A stretch of 33,030 bases of DNA. Source: Streptomyces sp. (lineage in GTDB: Bacteria; Actinomycetota; Actinomycetes; Streptomycetales; Streptomycetaceae). The position numbers were made by a program, and so were the translations under genes. Location: assembly GCF_031181705.1 (NCBI RefSeq), contig NZ_JAPSKN010000051.1, positions 1-33,030 of the forward strand, read 5' to 3'. Shown in pieces: positions 7,831 through 17,030 of this stretch (the first letter of the stretch is position 1; the number at the start of each line of letters is the position of its first letter). The notes beneath the pieces were generated by a model. The model saw nothing but the letters and a program-made list of their open reading frames with translations. It was not told the DNA's origin and made no database searches.

Positions 7831-7836
7831 TACGCT
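7831..7836 (+). promoter_or_regulatory. -10 box of a probable leaderless promoter (trio phosphatase)
   Basis: TACGCT begins 13 nt before the ATG at 7844, so initiation would fall on or next to the start codon. The only Shine-Dalgarno-like sequence (GGAG) is 3 nt from the ATG, too close to be efficient, which favours a leaderless message. No clear -35 was found. Confidence 0.5.
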
Positions 7837-7843
7837 GGAGCGC

Positions 7844-8530
7844 ATGCCCACGCTGATCCTGGTCAGGCACGGACGCTCCACAGCCAACACCGAGGGACTG
7901 CTCGCCGGCTGGACCCCCGGCGTCGCCCTCGACGAGCGCGGCGCCGCGCAGGCCGCCGCGCTGCCCGGACGTCTGGCCGAACTGCCCCTCGCCGAAATCG
8001 TCACCAGCCCGCTCCAGCGCTGCCAGGAGACGATCCGCCCCCTGCTGCAGGCACGGCCGGACCTGAGCCCGCACACCGACGAGCGCATCGGCGAGTGCCA
8101 CTACGGCGACTGGTCCGGGCGCAAGCTGGCCGAGCTCAAGGACGAGCCGCTGATGGAGGTCGTGCAGGCGCACCCGTCCGCGGCGGCGTTCCCCGGCGGG
8201 GAGTCGATGCGGGCCATGCAGACGCGCGCCGCCGAGGCCGTCCGCGAGTGGAACGCGCGCGTGGAGCGCGACCACGGCGCCGACGCCGTCTACCTGATGT
8301 GCTCGCACGGCGACATCATCAAGTCCCTCGTCGCGGACGCACTCGGACTTCACCTGGACCTCTTCCAGCGGATCTCCGTCGAACCCTGTTCCATCACCGC
8401 GATCCGCTACACACGACTGCGACCGTTCCTCGTCCGCCTCGGCGACACCGGCGACTTCACGTCCCTGGTGCCGCGCGAGGAACCGCCGGGCGACGAGGCC
8501 CCCGTCGGGGGTGGTGCGGGCGCACCGTGA
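7844..8530 (+). CDS. Histidine phosphatase family protein, MSMEG_4193 type
   Basis: 228 aa from ATG 7844 (MPTLILVRHGRSTANTEGLL). The phosphohistidine motif is R8-H9-G10, and the second catalytic His is H155 in MCSHGD; GECHYGDWSGR resembles the acid/base loop of phosphoglycerate-mutase-like phosphatases. It should act through a phospho-His intermediate on a small phosphorylated substrate in the cytosol. Annotators call the family 'putative phosphomutase', but no substrate is known. It is the first gene of the trio of uncharacterised proteins common in Actinobacteria, with the DUF3090 gene 78 bp downstream and the SCO1664-family gene overlapping that one. Confidence 0.88.
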   Translation: MPTLILVRHGRSTANTEGLLAGWTPGVALDERGAAQAAALPGRLAELPLAEIVTSPLQRCQETIRPLLQARPDLSPHTDERIGECHYGDWSGRKLAELKDEPLMEVVQAHPSAAAFPGGESMRAMQTRAAEAVREWNARVERDHGADAVYLMCSHGDIIKSLVADALGLHLDLFQRISVEPCSITAIRYTRLRPFLVRLGDTGDFTSLVPREEPPGDEAPVGGGAGAP

Positions 8531-8608
8531 TCGTCGGCCGCAGTAGGGTGAAGCGGTCGCAGCAGTGCCGTGCTCCCACGGTTCCCACGATTCCAATGGA
8601 GACAGGAC

Positions 8609-9199
8609 GTGTCCCGTCAGGTGTTCCTCTACGACCATCCGGAGCGTTTCGTGGCCGGTACGGTCGGACTGCCCGGGCGCCGTTCGTTCTTCCTCCAGGC
8701 CTCCGCCGGCTCCCGGGTGACCAGCGTGGCCCTGGAGAAGACCCAGGTCGCCGCGCTCGCCGAGCGCATGGACGAACTGCTCGACGAGGTCGTACGCCGT
8801 AGCGGCGGCAGCGCCTCGGTCCCCGCCGTCGCCCCCTCGGAGATCACCGACACCGCCCCGCTGGAAACCCCCATCGAGGAGGAGTTCCGGGTCGGCACCA
8901 TGGCACTCGCCTGGGACGGCGAGGAGCAGCTCATGATCGTCGAGGCGCAGGCGCTCGTCGAACTCGACGCCGAGTCCGAGGAGGACCTCGCCGAGGCCGA
9001 GGAACGGCTGCTCCAGGACGAGGAGAACGGGCCCCCGATGCTGCGGGTCCGGCTCACCGGCGCGCAGGCCAGGGCCTTCGCCAAGCGCGCCCTCGACGTC
9101 GTCAACGCCGGGCGGCCGCCGTGCCCGCTGTGCAGCCTCCCGCTCGACCCGGAAGGACACGTATGTCCGCGCCAGAACGGATACCGCCGCGGAGCGTGA
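8609..9199 (+). CDS. DUF3090 family protein with C-terminal zinc-ribbon-like cysteines
   Basis: 196 aa from GTG 8609 (translated VSRQVFLYDHPERFVAGTVG), with GGAGACAGG upstream. The main body is a soluble alpha/beta domain (GRRSFFLQA, FRVGTMALAWD, MIVEAQALVE) with a very acidic stretch around 125-140. The C-terminus carries C172-x2-C175-x10-C186 (CPLCSLPLDPEGHVC), probably a metal-binding knuckle. No enzymatic motif was recognised. It is the middle member of the actinobacterial trio and overlaps the next gene by 37 nt, so the two are certainly co-transcribed. A TAGGGT hexamer at 8544-8549 might be an extra internal promoter. Confidence 0.88.
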   Translation: MSRQVFLYDHPERFVAGTVGLPGRRSFFLQASAGSRVTSVALEKTQVAALAERMDELLDEVVRRSGGSASVPAVAPSEITDTAPLETPIEEEFRVGTMALAWDGEEQLMIVEAQALVELDAESEEDLAEAEERLLQDEENGPPMLRVRLTGAQARAFAKRALDVVNAGRPPCPLCSLPLDPEGHVCPRQNGYRRGA

Positions 9200-9993
9200 C
9201 GCCCCCCGAGGACGCCGCCGAGCTGCTCGCCCGCGGCGAACTGACCGTCCGCGGACGCATCCGTGAGGCGTCCAACGCGGCCCTGTACTGCACGGTGTCG
9301 TACGACGGCCGGGAGGCGGCCTGCGTCTACAAACCCGTCGCCGGGGAGCGCCCCCTGTGGGACTTCCCCGACGGCACGCTCGCCCAGCGCGAGGTCGCGG
9401 CCTGGGAGGTCTCCGAGGCGACCGGCTGGGGCCTGGTGCCGCCCACCGTGCTGCGCGACGGCCCCTACGGCGAGGGCATGTGCCAGCTGTGGATCGAGGC
9501 GGCGGCCGACGCGGAGCTGCTCGCCCTGGTCGACGCGCAGGAGCCGGAGCCGGGCTGGAAGGCGATCGGCTTCGCCGAGGTCGGCGAGGGACGCACCGCG
9601 CTGCTCGTGCACGCCGACGACGAACGGCTGCGGCGCCTCGCGGTCCTGGACGCCGTCCTCAACAACGCCGACCGCAAGGGCGGGCACCTGCTGCCCACCG
9701 GCGAGGGGCGGCTGTACGGCATCGACCACGGCGTCACCTTCAACGTCGAGAACAAGCTGCGCACCCTGCTGTGGGGCTGGGCGGGGGAGCCCCTCACACA
9801 GGAGGCCGTGGACGTCCTCGAAGGCCTCCGCGAGGACCTGGCGGACGGCGGGGCGCTCGCCGCCCGGCTCGCCCCGCTCATCACCGGCGCCGAGCTCGAC
9901 GCCACCCGCGCGCGGGTCGGCGCGCTGCTCGCCTCCCGGACCCACCCCGAGCCGAGCGGGCAATGGCCGGCGATCCCCTGGCCACCCGTGTAG
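9163..9993 (+). CDS. SCO1664-family protein, distant PI3/4-kinase-like fold
   Basis: 276 aa from ATG 9163 (GGAAGG 8 nt upstream), starting inside the DUF3090 gene. Kinase-like landmarks: K57 in CVYKPVAGE (ATP-anchoring Lys position), E77 in LAQREVAAWEV, a catalytic-loop-like stretch at 163-175 (DAVLNNADRKGGH), and a metal-binding IDHG at 187-190 in place of DFG. The family is known to have distant similarity to phosphatidylinositol 3-/4-kinases. The phosphoacceptor, lipid, protein or sugar, is unknown. The C-terminus (from about 215) is helical. It is the last gene of the trio and lies 95 bp upstream of mshC, whose substrate contains inositol; a link is only a hypothesis. Confidence 0.87.
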   Translation: MSAPERIPPRSVTPPEDAAELLARGELTVRGRIREASNAALYCTVSYDGREAACVYKPVAGERPLWDFPDGTLAQREVAAWEVSEATGWGLVPPTVLRDGPYGEGMCQLWIEAAADAELLALVDAQEPEPGWKAIGFAEVGEGRTALLVHADDERLRRLAVLDAVLNNADRKGGHLLPTGEGRLYGIDHGVTFNVENKLRTLLWGWAGEPLTQEAVDVLEGLREDLADGGALAARLAPLITGAELDATRARVGALLASRTHPEPSGQWPAIPWPPV

Positions 9994-10076
9994 CAGCACA
10001 ACGGCCGGGTTCACCGCAAGAGCGCCTTCTCGGCCGTCCGGTCCGCTCCCATTCGTATCTGGAACTTCAGTCCGGT

Positions 10077-10082
10077 TAGGCT
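10077..10082 (+). promoter_or_regulatory. -10 box of a probable leaderless mshC promoter
   Basis: TAGGCT begins 12 nt before the ATG at 10089 and is followed by CAGGGC. Transcription should start at or beside the start codon. The same hexamer at the same distance precedes trmI (30570-30575). No good -35 or SigR-type GGAAT-N18-GTT element was found. Confidence 0.5.
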
Positions 10083-10088
10083 CAGGGC

Positions 10089-11318
10089 ATGCATGCCTGG
10101 CCCGCTTCCGAGGTCCCCGCCCTGCCTGGTCAGGGCCGCGACCTGAGGATCCACGACACCGCGACCGGCGGCCTCGTCACCCTCGACCCCGGTCCCGTCG
10201 CCCGTATCTACGTCTGTGGCATCACCCCGTACGACGCCACGCACATGGGACACGCGGCGACCTACAACGCGTTCGACCTCGTGCAGCGCGTGTGGCTCGA
10301 CACCAAGCGGCAGGTTCACTACGTCCAGAACGTCACCGACGTCGACGATCCGCTCCTGGAGCGGGCCCAGCGCGACGGCCTCGACTGGGCCGCGCTCGCC
10401 GAGCGGGAGACGGCCCTCTTCCGTGAGGACATGACGGCCCTGCGGATGCTGCCGCCGCGGCAGTACATAGGCGCCGTCGAGGCCATACCCGGGATCGTCC
10501 CGCTCGTCGAGCGGCTGCGGGACATGGGCGCGGCCTACGAGCTCGAAGGGGACGTGTACTTCTCCGTCGAGTCCGACCCGCACTTCGGCAAGGTCTCGAA
10601 CCTGGACGCCGCGGCGATGCGGCTGCTGTCCGCCGAGCGCGGCGGCGACCCGGACCGGCCGGGCAAGAAGAACCCCCTCGACCCCATGCTCTGGATGGCC
10701 GCCCGCGAGGGCGAGCCCAGCTGGGACGGAGGATCGCTCGGGCGCGGACGGCCCGGCTGGCACATCGAGTGCGTGGCCATCGCCCTGGACCACCTCGGCA
10801 TGGGCTTCGACATCCAGGGCGGCGGCTCCGACCTGGCCTTCCCGCACCACGAGATGGGCGCCTCGCACGCCCAGACCCTCACCGGCGAGTTCCCCATGGC
10901 CAAGGCGTACGTGCACGCCGGCATGGTCGCCCTGGACGGCGAGAAGATGTCCAAGTCCAAGGGCAACCTGGTCTTCGTCTCCCAGCTCCGGCGCGACGGC
11001 GTCGATCCGGCCGCCATCCGCCTGGCGCTGCTCGCCCACCACTACCGCGCCGACTGGGAGTGGACCGACCAGGTCCTGGCGGACGCCGTGGCGCGGCTCG
11101 GCCGCTGGCGGGCCGCGGTGTCCCGGCCGGACGGCCCGCCGGCGCAGGCGCTCGTGGAGGAGATCCGCGCGGCCCTCGCCGACGACTTGAACGCCCCGGC
11201 CGCGCTCGCCGCGGTCGACCGCTGGGTCGCCGGCCAGGAGCGCGCCGGCGGCACGGACACCGGCGCGCCCGGAGTGGTCTCCCGCGCGGTGGACGCGCTG
11301 CTGGGCGTGGCGCTGTAG
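10089..11318 (+). CDS. mshC: Cysteine:GlcN-Ins ligase, mycothiol biosynthesis
   Basis: 409 aa. MshC is a class I cysteinyl-tRNA-synthetase paralogue that uses ATP to join L-cysteine to 1D-myo-inositol 2-amino-2-deoxyglucopyranoside, the penultimate step of mycothiol synthesis. Visible motifs: HIGH-like THMGH at 51-55, KMSKS at 286-290, and the zinc ligands for cysteine recognition C43 (YVCGIT), C228 (HIECVA) and a His of FPHHEMG near 252. The C-terminus is short, without the tRNA-binding extension of true CysRS, which supports MshC. It follows the trio on the same strand and ends 24 nt before a palindromic terminator shared with the convergent PAC2 gene. Confidence 0.96.
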   Translation: MHAWPASEVPALPGQGRDLRIHDTATGGLVTLDPGPVARIYVCGITPYDATHMGHAATYNAFDLVQRVWLDTKRQVHYVQNVTDVDDPLLERAQRDGLDWAALAERETALFREDMTALRMLPPRQYIGAVEAIPGIVPLVERLRDMGAAYELEGDVYFSVESDPHFGKVSNLDAAAMRLLSAERGGDPDRPGKKNPLDPMLWMAAREGEPSWDGGSLGRGRPGWHIECVAIALDHLGMGFDIQGGGSDLAFPHHEMGASHAQTLTGEFPMAKAYVHAGMVALDGEKMSKSKGNLVFVSQLRRDGVDPAAIRLALLAHHYRADWEWTDQVLADAVARLGRWRAAVSRPDGPPAQALVEEIRAALADDLNAPAALAAVDRWVAGQERAGGTDTGAPGVVSRAVDALLGVAL

Positions 11319-11342
11319 CCGCGCCTCGTGGCCCTGACGCGA

Positions 11343-11372
11343 AGGGGCGTCTCCCGGCCGGGAGACGCCCCT
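11343..11372. terminator. Perfect 30-bp palindromic bidirectional terminator
   Basis: The 15 bases AGGGGCGTCTCCCGG (11343-11357) are followed immediately by their exact complement in reverse (11358-11372). The hairpin serves both mshC (stop 24 nt before) and the convergent PAC2 gene (stop at 11390). Confidence 0.88.
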
Positions 11373-11389
11373 CGTGCTGCGTGCTGTCC

Positions 11390-12373
11390 TCAGTCCTCCG
11401 ACGAATCCTCGTCGTCCGCGCCCGGCTTCGGTGGTTTCGGCGGGCGCGTGCGGCCACCGGGGTTGTCCCGCAGGTACGGCGTGCTGTCGCCGCCGTCCGC
11501 CGTCGCGTGCCCGCCGGCGGCGGGCGGTCCGCCACCGTCCCGGCGCCGCAGATAGCGCTCGAACTCGCGGGCGATCGCCTCGCCCGACGCCTCCGGCAGC
11601 TCGGCGGTGTCCCGGGCCTCCTCCAGCGACTGGACGTACTCGGCGACCTCGCTGTCCTCCGCGGCCAGCTGGTCCACGCCGACCTGCCAGGCGCGCGCGT
11701 CCTCGGGCAGCTCGCCCAGCGGGATGCGCACGTCGATCAGGTCCTCCAGCCGGTTCAGCAGGGCCAGCGTGGCCTTCGGGTTGGGCGGCTGCGAGACGTA
11801 GTGCGGGACGGCGGCCCAGAGCGAGACCGCCGGGACACCCGCGTGCGTGCACGCCTCCTGGAGGACGCCCACGATGCCCGTGGGGCCCTCGTACTTGGTC
11901 TCCTCCAGGTCCATGCGCCGGGCCAGGTCCGGGTCGGACGTCGTCCCGCTGATCGGAACCGGACGGGTGTGCGGGGTGTCGCCGAGCAGAGCGCCCAGGA
12001 CGACCACCAGCTCCACGCCGAGTTCGTGGGCGAAGCCGAGCAGCTCGTTGCAGAACGAACGCCACCGCATGGACGGCTCGATCCCCCGGACCAGCACCAG
12101 ATCGCGCGGCTTCTCACCGCCGACCCGCACCACCGACAGCCTTGTCGTCGGCCATGTGATCTTGCGGACGCCCGCTTCCATGAAGACCGTGGGGCGGTTG
12201 ACCTGGAAGTCGTAGTAGTCCTCGGCGTCCAGCGCCGCGAAGACCTCGCCCTTCCACTCCCTGTCCAGGTGCGCGACCGCGGTGGAGGCGGCGTCGCCGG
12301 CATCGTTCCAGCCCTCGAACGCGGCCACCATGACCGGGTCGATCAGCTCGGGAACCCCCTCGAGCTCGATCAC
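11390..12373 (-). CDS. PAC2 family protein (proteasome assembly chaperone-like)
   Basis: 327 aa, GTG start with the strong Shine-Dalgarno GGAAGGAGG 7 nt upstream. The PAC2 domain occupies about 1-235: MVAAFEGWNDAGDAAS at 15-30, DYYDFQVNRP, LVLVRGIEPS, VVVLGALLGDTPHTRP and GILQ-type loops such as GPTGIVGVLQEAC. In archaea and eukaryotes PAC2 proteins help assemble 20S proteasomes; the role of the actinobacterial family is unproven. The C-terminal 60 residues are a disordered Pro/Gly segment ending in an acidic DDEDSSED. arc lies 21 kb away in the same neighbourhood, which keeps a proteasome link open. A TAAAGT hexamer at 12418-12413 may be its -10 box. Confidence 0.88.
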   Translation of the reverse strand: MIELEGVPELIDPVMVAAFEGWNDAGDAASTAVAHLDREWKGEVFAALDAEDYYDFQVNRPTVFMEAGVRKITWPTTRLSVVRVGGEKPRDLVLVRGIEPSMRWRSFCNELLGFAHELGVELVVVLGALLGDTPHTRPVPISGTTSDPDLARRMDLEETKYEGPTGIVGVLQEACTHAGVPAVSLWAAVPHYVSQPPNPKATLALLNRLEDLIDVRIPLGELPEDARAWQVGVDQLAAEDSEVAEYVQSLEEARDTAELPEASGEAIAREFERYLRRRDGGGPPAAGGHATADGGDSTPYLRDNPGGRTRPPKPPKPGADDEDSSED

Positions 12374-12531
12374 CCAGTGCCTCCTTCCGACGTGCCCTCG
12401 CTTGACCCCCCAACTTTACGGCGTGCCAAGGGGGCGTCCGCAGCCCCCTGGCAGGGGGAGTGACCCCATCACTGCCCCGTGATCCACGCCGGAACACACC
12501 GGATGCGTCCGAGCGGTCCGCGTGGCCCTGG

Positions 12532-12694
12532 TCACAGCGTGGAGCGCAGCCACCGCTCCACGCTCGCGATGTGCGCCGTCGCGCGCCGCCTCGGCGTCCC
12601 GGTCGCGCAGGGCGGCGAGGATCGCCCGGTGCTCGCGCAGGGTCCGGCCGACGGCGTCCTCCTGGGTCAGGACGCGCCGGGCCCGGGACCGCGG
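12532..12694 (-). pseudogene. Frameshifted C-terminal remnant of a GntR/FCD-family regulator
   Basis: Minus-strand translation gives RRVLTQEDAVGRTLREHRAI, then LAALRDRDAEAAR; after a +1 shift near 12578-12586 it continues TAHIASVERWLRSTL and stops (TGA 12534-12532). This is the typical last helices of FadR/FCD-type GntR regulators, in which an EHRAIL-A-RD-D-EAA stretch leads to an AHI-SVE-WLR end. Only about 55 residues survive and the glpD terminator replaces the rest. It has no start codon or DNA-binding domain, so it is a relic. Confidence 0.7.
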
Positions 12695-12728
12695 CAGGGG
12701 CGGCTCCGTCGGCGTGGAGCCGCCCCTG
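12695..12728 (-). terminator. Terminator of the glpF-glpK-glpD operon
   Basis: A perfect 13-bp stem (CAGGGGCGGCTCC, 12695-12707, with GGAGCCGCCCCTG, 12716-12728) closes an 8-nt loop, 30 nt after the glpD stop codon. Confidence 0.88.
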
Positions 12729-12757
12729 GCGGGGAACGCGTCACCCCCGGGTGGTGC

Positions 12758-14374
12758 CTACTTCTTGTCGAGCACGTCCTGCACCTTGGCGCGGACCTCG
12801 TCGGTGGCCAGGCCGCGGATGGTCAGCGTGGTCCGGCGGCGCAGCACGTCGTCCTGCGTCTCGGCCCACTCGTGGTCCCGGGCCCACACGACCTGCGCCC
12901 AGATCTCCGGGGCGTCGGGGTGGACGCGCTCGGCGAGTTCCGGGCTCTCGTTGGCCAGCCGGGCGATGTCGAAGGCCAGCGAGCCGTAGTGCGTGGCCAG
13001 GTGCCGGGCGGTGTCGGCCGCCATGCGCGGGCCGGGCGCCGGGCGGTCGGTCAGCAGCCGGTGGGCGACCGCGCGCGGGTTGGCGATGCCGGGCAGCGGG
13101 AGCTTCTTCGGCAGCGCGCTGATCGGCTCGAAGTCGTCGCCGAGCGGGTGGCCGGGCAGCGACTCCAGCTTCTTCATGATCGTCCGGCCGATGTGGCGGA
13201 AGGTGGTCCACTTGCCGCCCGCGACGGACAGCATGCCGCCCCGGCCCTCGGTGACGACCGTCTCGCGCTTGGCCTTGGCCGTGTCGCCGGGGCCGCCCGG
13301 CAGCACGCGCAGGCCGGCGAACGAGTAGGTGATGAGGTCGCGGCGGAGCTGCTGGTCGCGGACCGAGAAGGCGGCCTCGTCGAGGATCTGGGTTATGTCC
13401 TGCTCGGTGACCGAGACGTCCGCCGGGTCGCCCTCGAACACCTCGTCGGTGGTGCCGAGCAGCAGCATGTCCTCCCAGGGGAGGGCGAAGGTGATGCGGT
13501 ACTTGTCGATCGGGGTGGCGAGCGCGGCCTTCCAGGGGGAGGTGCGCTTCAGGACCAGGTGCGCGCCCTTCGACAGGCGGATGGACGGCGCCGCGTTCGG
13601 GTTCTCCATCTTGCGCAGGTGGTCGACCCACGGGCCGGTCGCGTTCAGCACCAGGCGGGCGTTGACGCCGAACTCGTCGCCGGACAGGCGGTCCTTCAGC
13701 TCGGCGCCCGTGACCCGGCCCTGGGTGAAGCGCAGGCCGGTGACCTCGGCGTGGTTGAGGACGACCGCCCCGGCCTCGACGGCCGCGCGGACCGTCATCA
13801 GGGCCATGCGGGCGTCGTTCATCTGGTCGTCGCCGTACACGGCCACGGCCTTGAGGTTCTCGGTGCGCAGCTCCGGCACGTCCTGCGCGGCCTTGGCCGG
13901 CGAGAGCAGGTGCCCGACGCCGTCGCCGAAGGCCGACAGCATCGAGTACGCGAAGACGCCCGCGCCCAGCTTCGCCGCGCCGTGCGGCCCGCCCTTGTAC
14001 ACGGGGAGGTAGAACGTGAGCGGGTTCGCGAGGTGGGGGGCCACCTGGCGGGAGACCGCACGGCGCTCGAAGTGGTTCTCCGCCACCAGCTTCACCGCGC
14101 CGGTCTGCAGGTAGCGCAGGCCGCCGTGGAGCAGCTTGGAGGAGGCGGAGGACGTGGCGCCGGCGAAGTCGCCGGCGTCCACCAGAGCCACCCTGAGGCC
14201 GGACTGCGCGGCGTGCCAGGCGGTGGAGATGCCCAGGATGCCGCCGCCGATCACGAGAAGGTCGTACGACGCCTTGGCGAGCTGCTCCCTGGTCTCGGCC
14301 CGGCTCGGGTTGGAGCCGGAGGCCGGGTGCGTCCCCAGGGCAGGCACGGACTGCAGGGTGGACTTGGTGGTCAT
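12758..14374 (-). CDS. glpD: Glycerol-3-phosphate dehydrogenase (FAD-dependent)
   Basis: 538 aa. It oxidises sn-glycerol 3-phosphate to dihydroxyacetone phosphate and passes electrons to the quinone pool at the membrane. The FAD-binding Rossmann motif is VIGGGILGIS (41-50), followed by GATSSASSKLLHGGLRYLQ; the catalytic domain runs to about 400 and the C-terminal DAO_C domain to the end, with HEWAETQDDVLRRRTTL. Length fits the family. ATG at 14374 lies only 8 nt after the glpK stop, and the ribosome site GGAGTAAGGA spans that stop codon, so translation is coupled. Last gene of the operon. Confidence 0.97.
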   Translation of the reverse strand: MTTKSTLQSVPALGTHPASGSNPSRAETREQLAKASYDLLVIGGGILGISTAWHAAQSGLRVALVDAGDFAGATSSASSKLLHGGLRYLQTGAVKLVAENHFERRAVSRQVAPHLANPLTFYLPVYKGGPHGAAKLGAGVFAYSMLSAFGDGVGHLLSPAKAAQDVPELRTENLKAVAVYGDDQMNDARMALMTVRAAVEAGAVVLNHAEVTGLRFTQGRVTGAELKDRLSGDEFGVNARLVLNATGPWVDHLRKMENPNAAPSIRLSKGAHLVLKRTSPWKAALATPIDKYRITFALPWEDMLLLGTTDEVFEGDPADVSVTEQDITQILDEAAFSVRDQQLRRDLITYSFAGLRVLPGGPGDTAKAKRETVVTEGRGGMLSVAGGKWTTFRHIGRTIMKKLESLPGHPLGDDFEPISALPKKLPLPGIANPRAVAHRLLTDRPAPGPRMAADTARHLATHYGSLAFDIARLANESPELAERVHPDAPEIWAQVVWARDHEWAETQDDVLRRRTTLTIRGLATDEVRAKVQDVLDKK

Positions 14375-14382
14375 GCTGTTCC

Positions 14383-15921
<1,539 letters not shown>

Positions 15922-15979
15922 TGTGTGCTCCTGGTCATTCCGGGTTTGAGGGGCTTTACGTACGGCGCTTGCTGGAAGT

Positions 15980-15995
15980 TTCGCGCGAGCGCGAA
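15980..15995 (-). promoter_or_regulatory. Small hairpin between glpF and glpK
   Basis: TTCGCG-CGAG-CGCGAA forms a 6-bp stem with a tetraloop just after the glpF stop codon. It could stabilise the glpF message end or modulate expression of the downstream genes; it is too short to be a full terminator. Confidence 0.35.
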
Positions 15996-16005
15996 GTCGG
16001 GACTC

Positions 16006-16800
16006 CTAAGCGAACGCGACGTTGTAGATGCCTGCCGCGATGGCGCCGCCGATGAGCGGACCCACCACGGGGACCCAGGCGTAGCCCCAGTCGGAGCCGC
16101 CCTTGTTGGGCAGCGGCAGCAGGGCGTGCACGATGCGCGGACCGAGGTCACGGGCCGGGTTGATCGCGTACCCCGTCGGGCCGCCGAGCGAGAGGCCGAT
16201 GGAGACCACCACGAGCGCGGTGATCAGGGCCCCCAGGGTGCCCAGGCCGTTGCCCTTGTCGTTCAGGCCCTGGGTGAGCACGGCGAGGACCAGCACGATC
16301 GTGCCGATGACCTCCGTGGCGACGTTCTGCCAGGCGACCCGGACCTCGGGACCGGTGGAGAAGACGCCCAGCACCGGGCCGGCGCCCGCCTCCTGGGCCT
16401 CGACGGCCTTGGCCGCCGTGTCCTGCGCGCCCGGACCGCCGACGATCTCGCGGTCGGTGAGGTGGGCGTGGAACTGACCGTAGTAGGCGATCCAGACCAG
16501 AGCCGCGCCGATCATGGCGCCGAGAATCTGTCCGGCCCAGTAGACCGGGACGTTCTTCCAGTCGCCGTCCTTGATCGCGAGGGCGAGGGTGACGGCCGGG
16601 TTCAGGTGGGCGCCGGAGAGCGGCGCCGTGGTGTAGACCGCCGTGAGCACCGCGAAGCCCCACCCGAAGGTGATGGCGAGCCAGCCGGCGTTACGTGCCT
16701 TGGAAGCCTTCAGCGTGACGGCGGCGCAGACGCCGCCGCCGAGGAGGATGAGTATGGCGGTACCGATGGTCTCGCCGATGAAGATGTCGGAGCTGGACAC
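16006..16800 (-). CDS. glpF: Glycerol uptake facilitator (aquaglyceroporin)
   Basis: 264 aa from the GTG at 16800, chosen because AAAGGAG lies 7 nt upstream and the first helix follows directly; an in-frame ATG 30 codons upstream overlaps the promoter region. Six membrane helices and two half-helices are recognisable, with paired NPA motifs at 67-69 ([12 protein letters not shown]) and 214-216 ([13 protein letters not shown]). The R-D after the second NPA is the mark of glycerol facilitators rather than water-only aquaporins. It carries glycerol by facilitated diffusion; phosphorylation by GlpK traps it. First gene of the operon. Confidence 0.96.
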   Translation of the reverse strand: MSSSDIFIGETIGTAILILLGGGVCAAVTLKASKARNAGWLAITFGWGFAVLTAVYTTAPLSGAHLNPAVTLALAIKDGDWKNVPVYWAGQILGAMIGAALVWIAYYGQFHAHLTDREIVGGPGAQDTAAKAVEAQEAGAGPVLGVFSTGPEVRVAWQNVATEVIGTIVLVLAVLTQGLNDKGNGLGTLGALITALVVVSIGLSLGGPTGYAINPARDLGPRIVHALLPLPNKGGSDWGYAWVPVVGPLIGGAIAAGIYNVAFA

Positions 16801-16881
16801 CCGCGACTCCTTTGTCCTACGTCCAGGGAAGTTCGATACCGGCCTGGCGTTGTCACACTCTAGCGCGTATTGCCGGTAGCT

Positions 16882-16898
16882 GTTCGACAATGTCGACC
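16882..16898. promoter_or_regulatory. Probable GylR operator at the glp operon promoter
   Basis: GTTCGACAATGTCGACC is a 17-bp near-perfect inverted repeat (GTTCGACA-n-TGTCGAAC pattern). A near-identical copy lies in the gylR promoter. It sits just downstream of the predicted operon transcription start, a position suited to repression. A further single half-site, GTTCGATA, occurs at 16831-16838. Confidence 0.72.
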
Positions 16899-16908
16899 GA
16901 TGGACGGG

Positions 16909-16938
16909 AGTCTTGCTTCGGCGTTACGAGCACGTCAA
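16909..16938 (-). promoter_or_regulatory. Candidate glp operon promoter (TTGACG-N18-AAGACT)
   Basis: Minus strand TTGACG (16938-16933), 18-nt spacer, AAGACT (16914-16909). The start would be near 16902, immediately upstream of the inverted repeat at 16882-16898. A second candidate -10, TAGAGT at 16862-16857, lies closer to glpF; two promoters are possible. Confidence 0.5.
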
Positions 16939-17030
16939 GAGCTGTGTAGTCGAAAACACGATCGTTACTGATCGCCGTTTGTCCGTGGATCTTCGTGCAG
17001 GTGGGCACGGGGGTGAGCCGGGACATGCCG

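Noticed and set aside
5657..9160. A 1167-codon minus-strand open frame across corA and the trio
   Set aside because: It runs antisense to several recognised genes and in another frame of corA; composition is that of a shadow frame.
9994..10088. SigR-type promoter for mshC (GGAAT-N18-GTT)
   Set aside because: GGAAC at 10061 is only 9 nt from GTT; the spacing does not fit.
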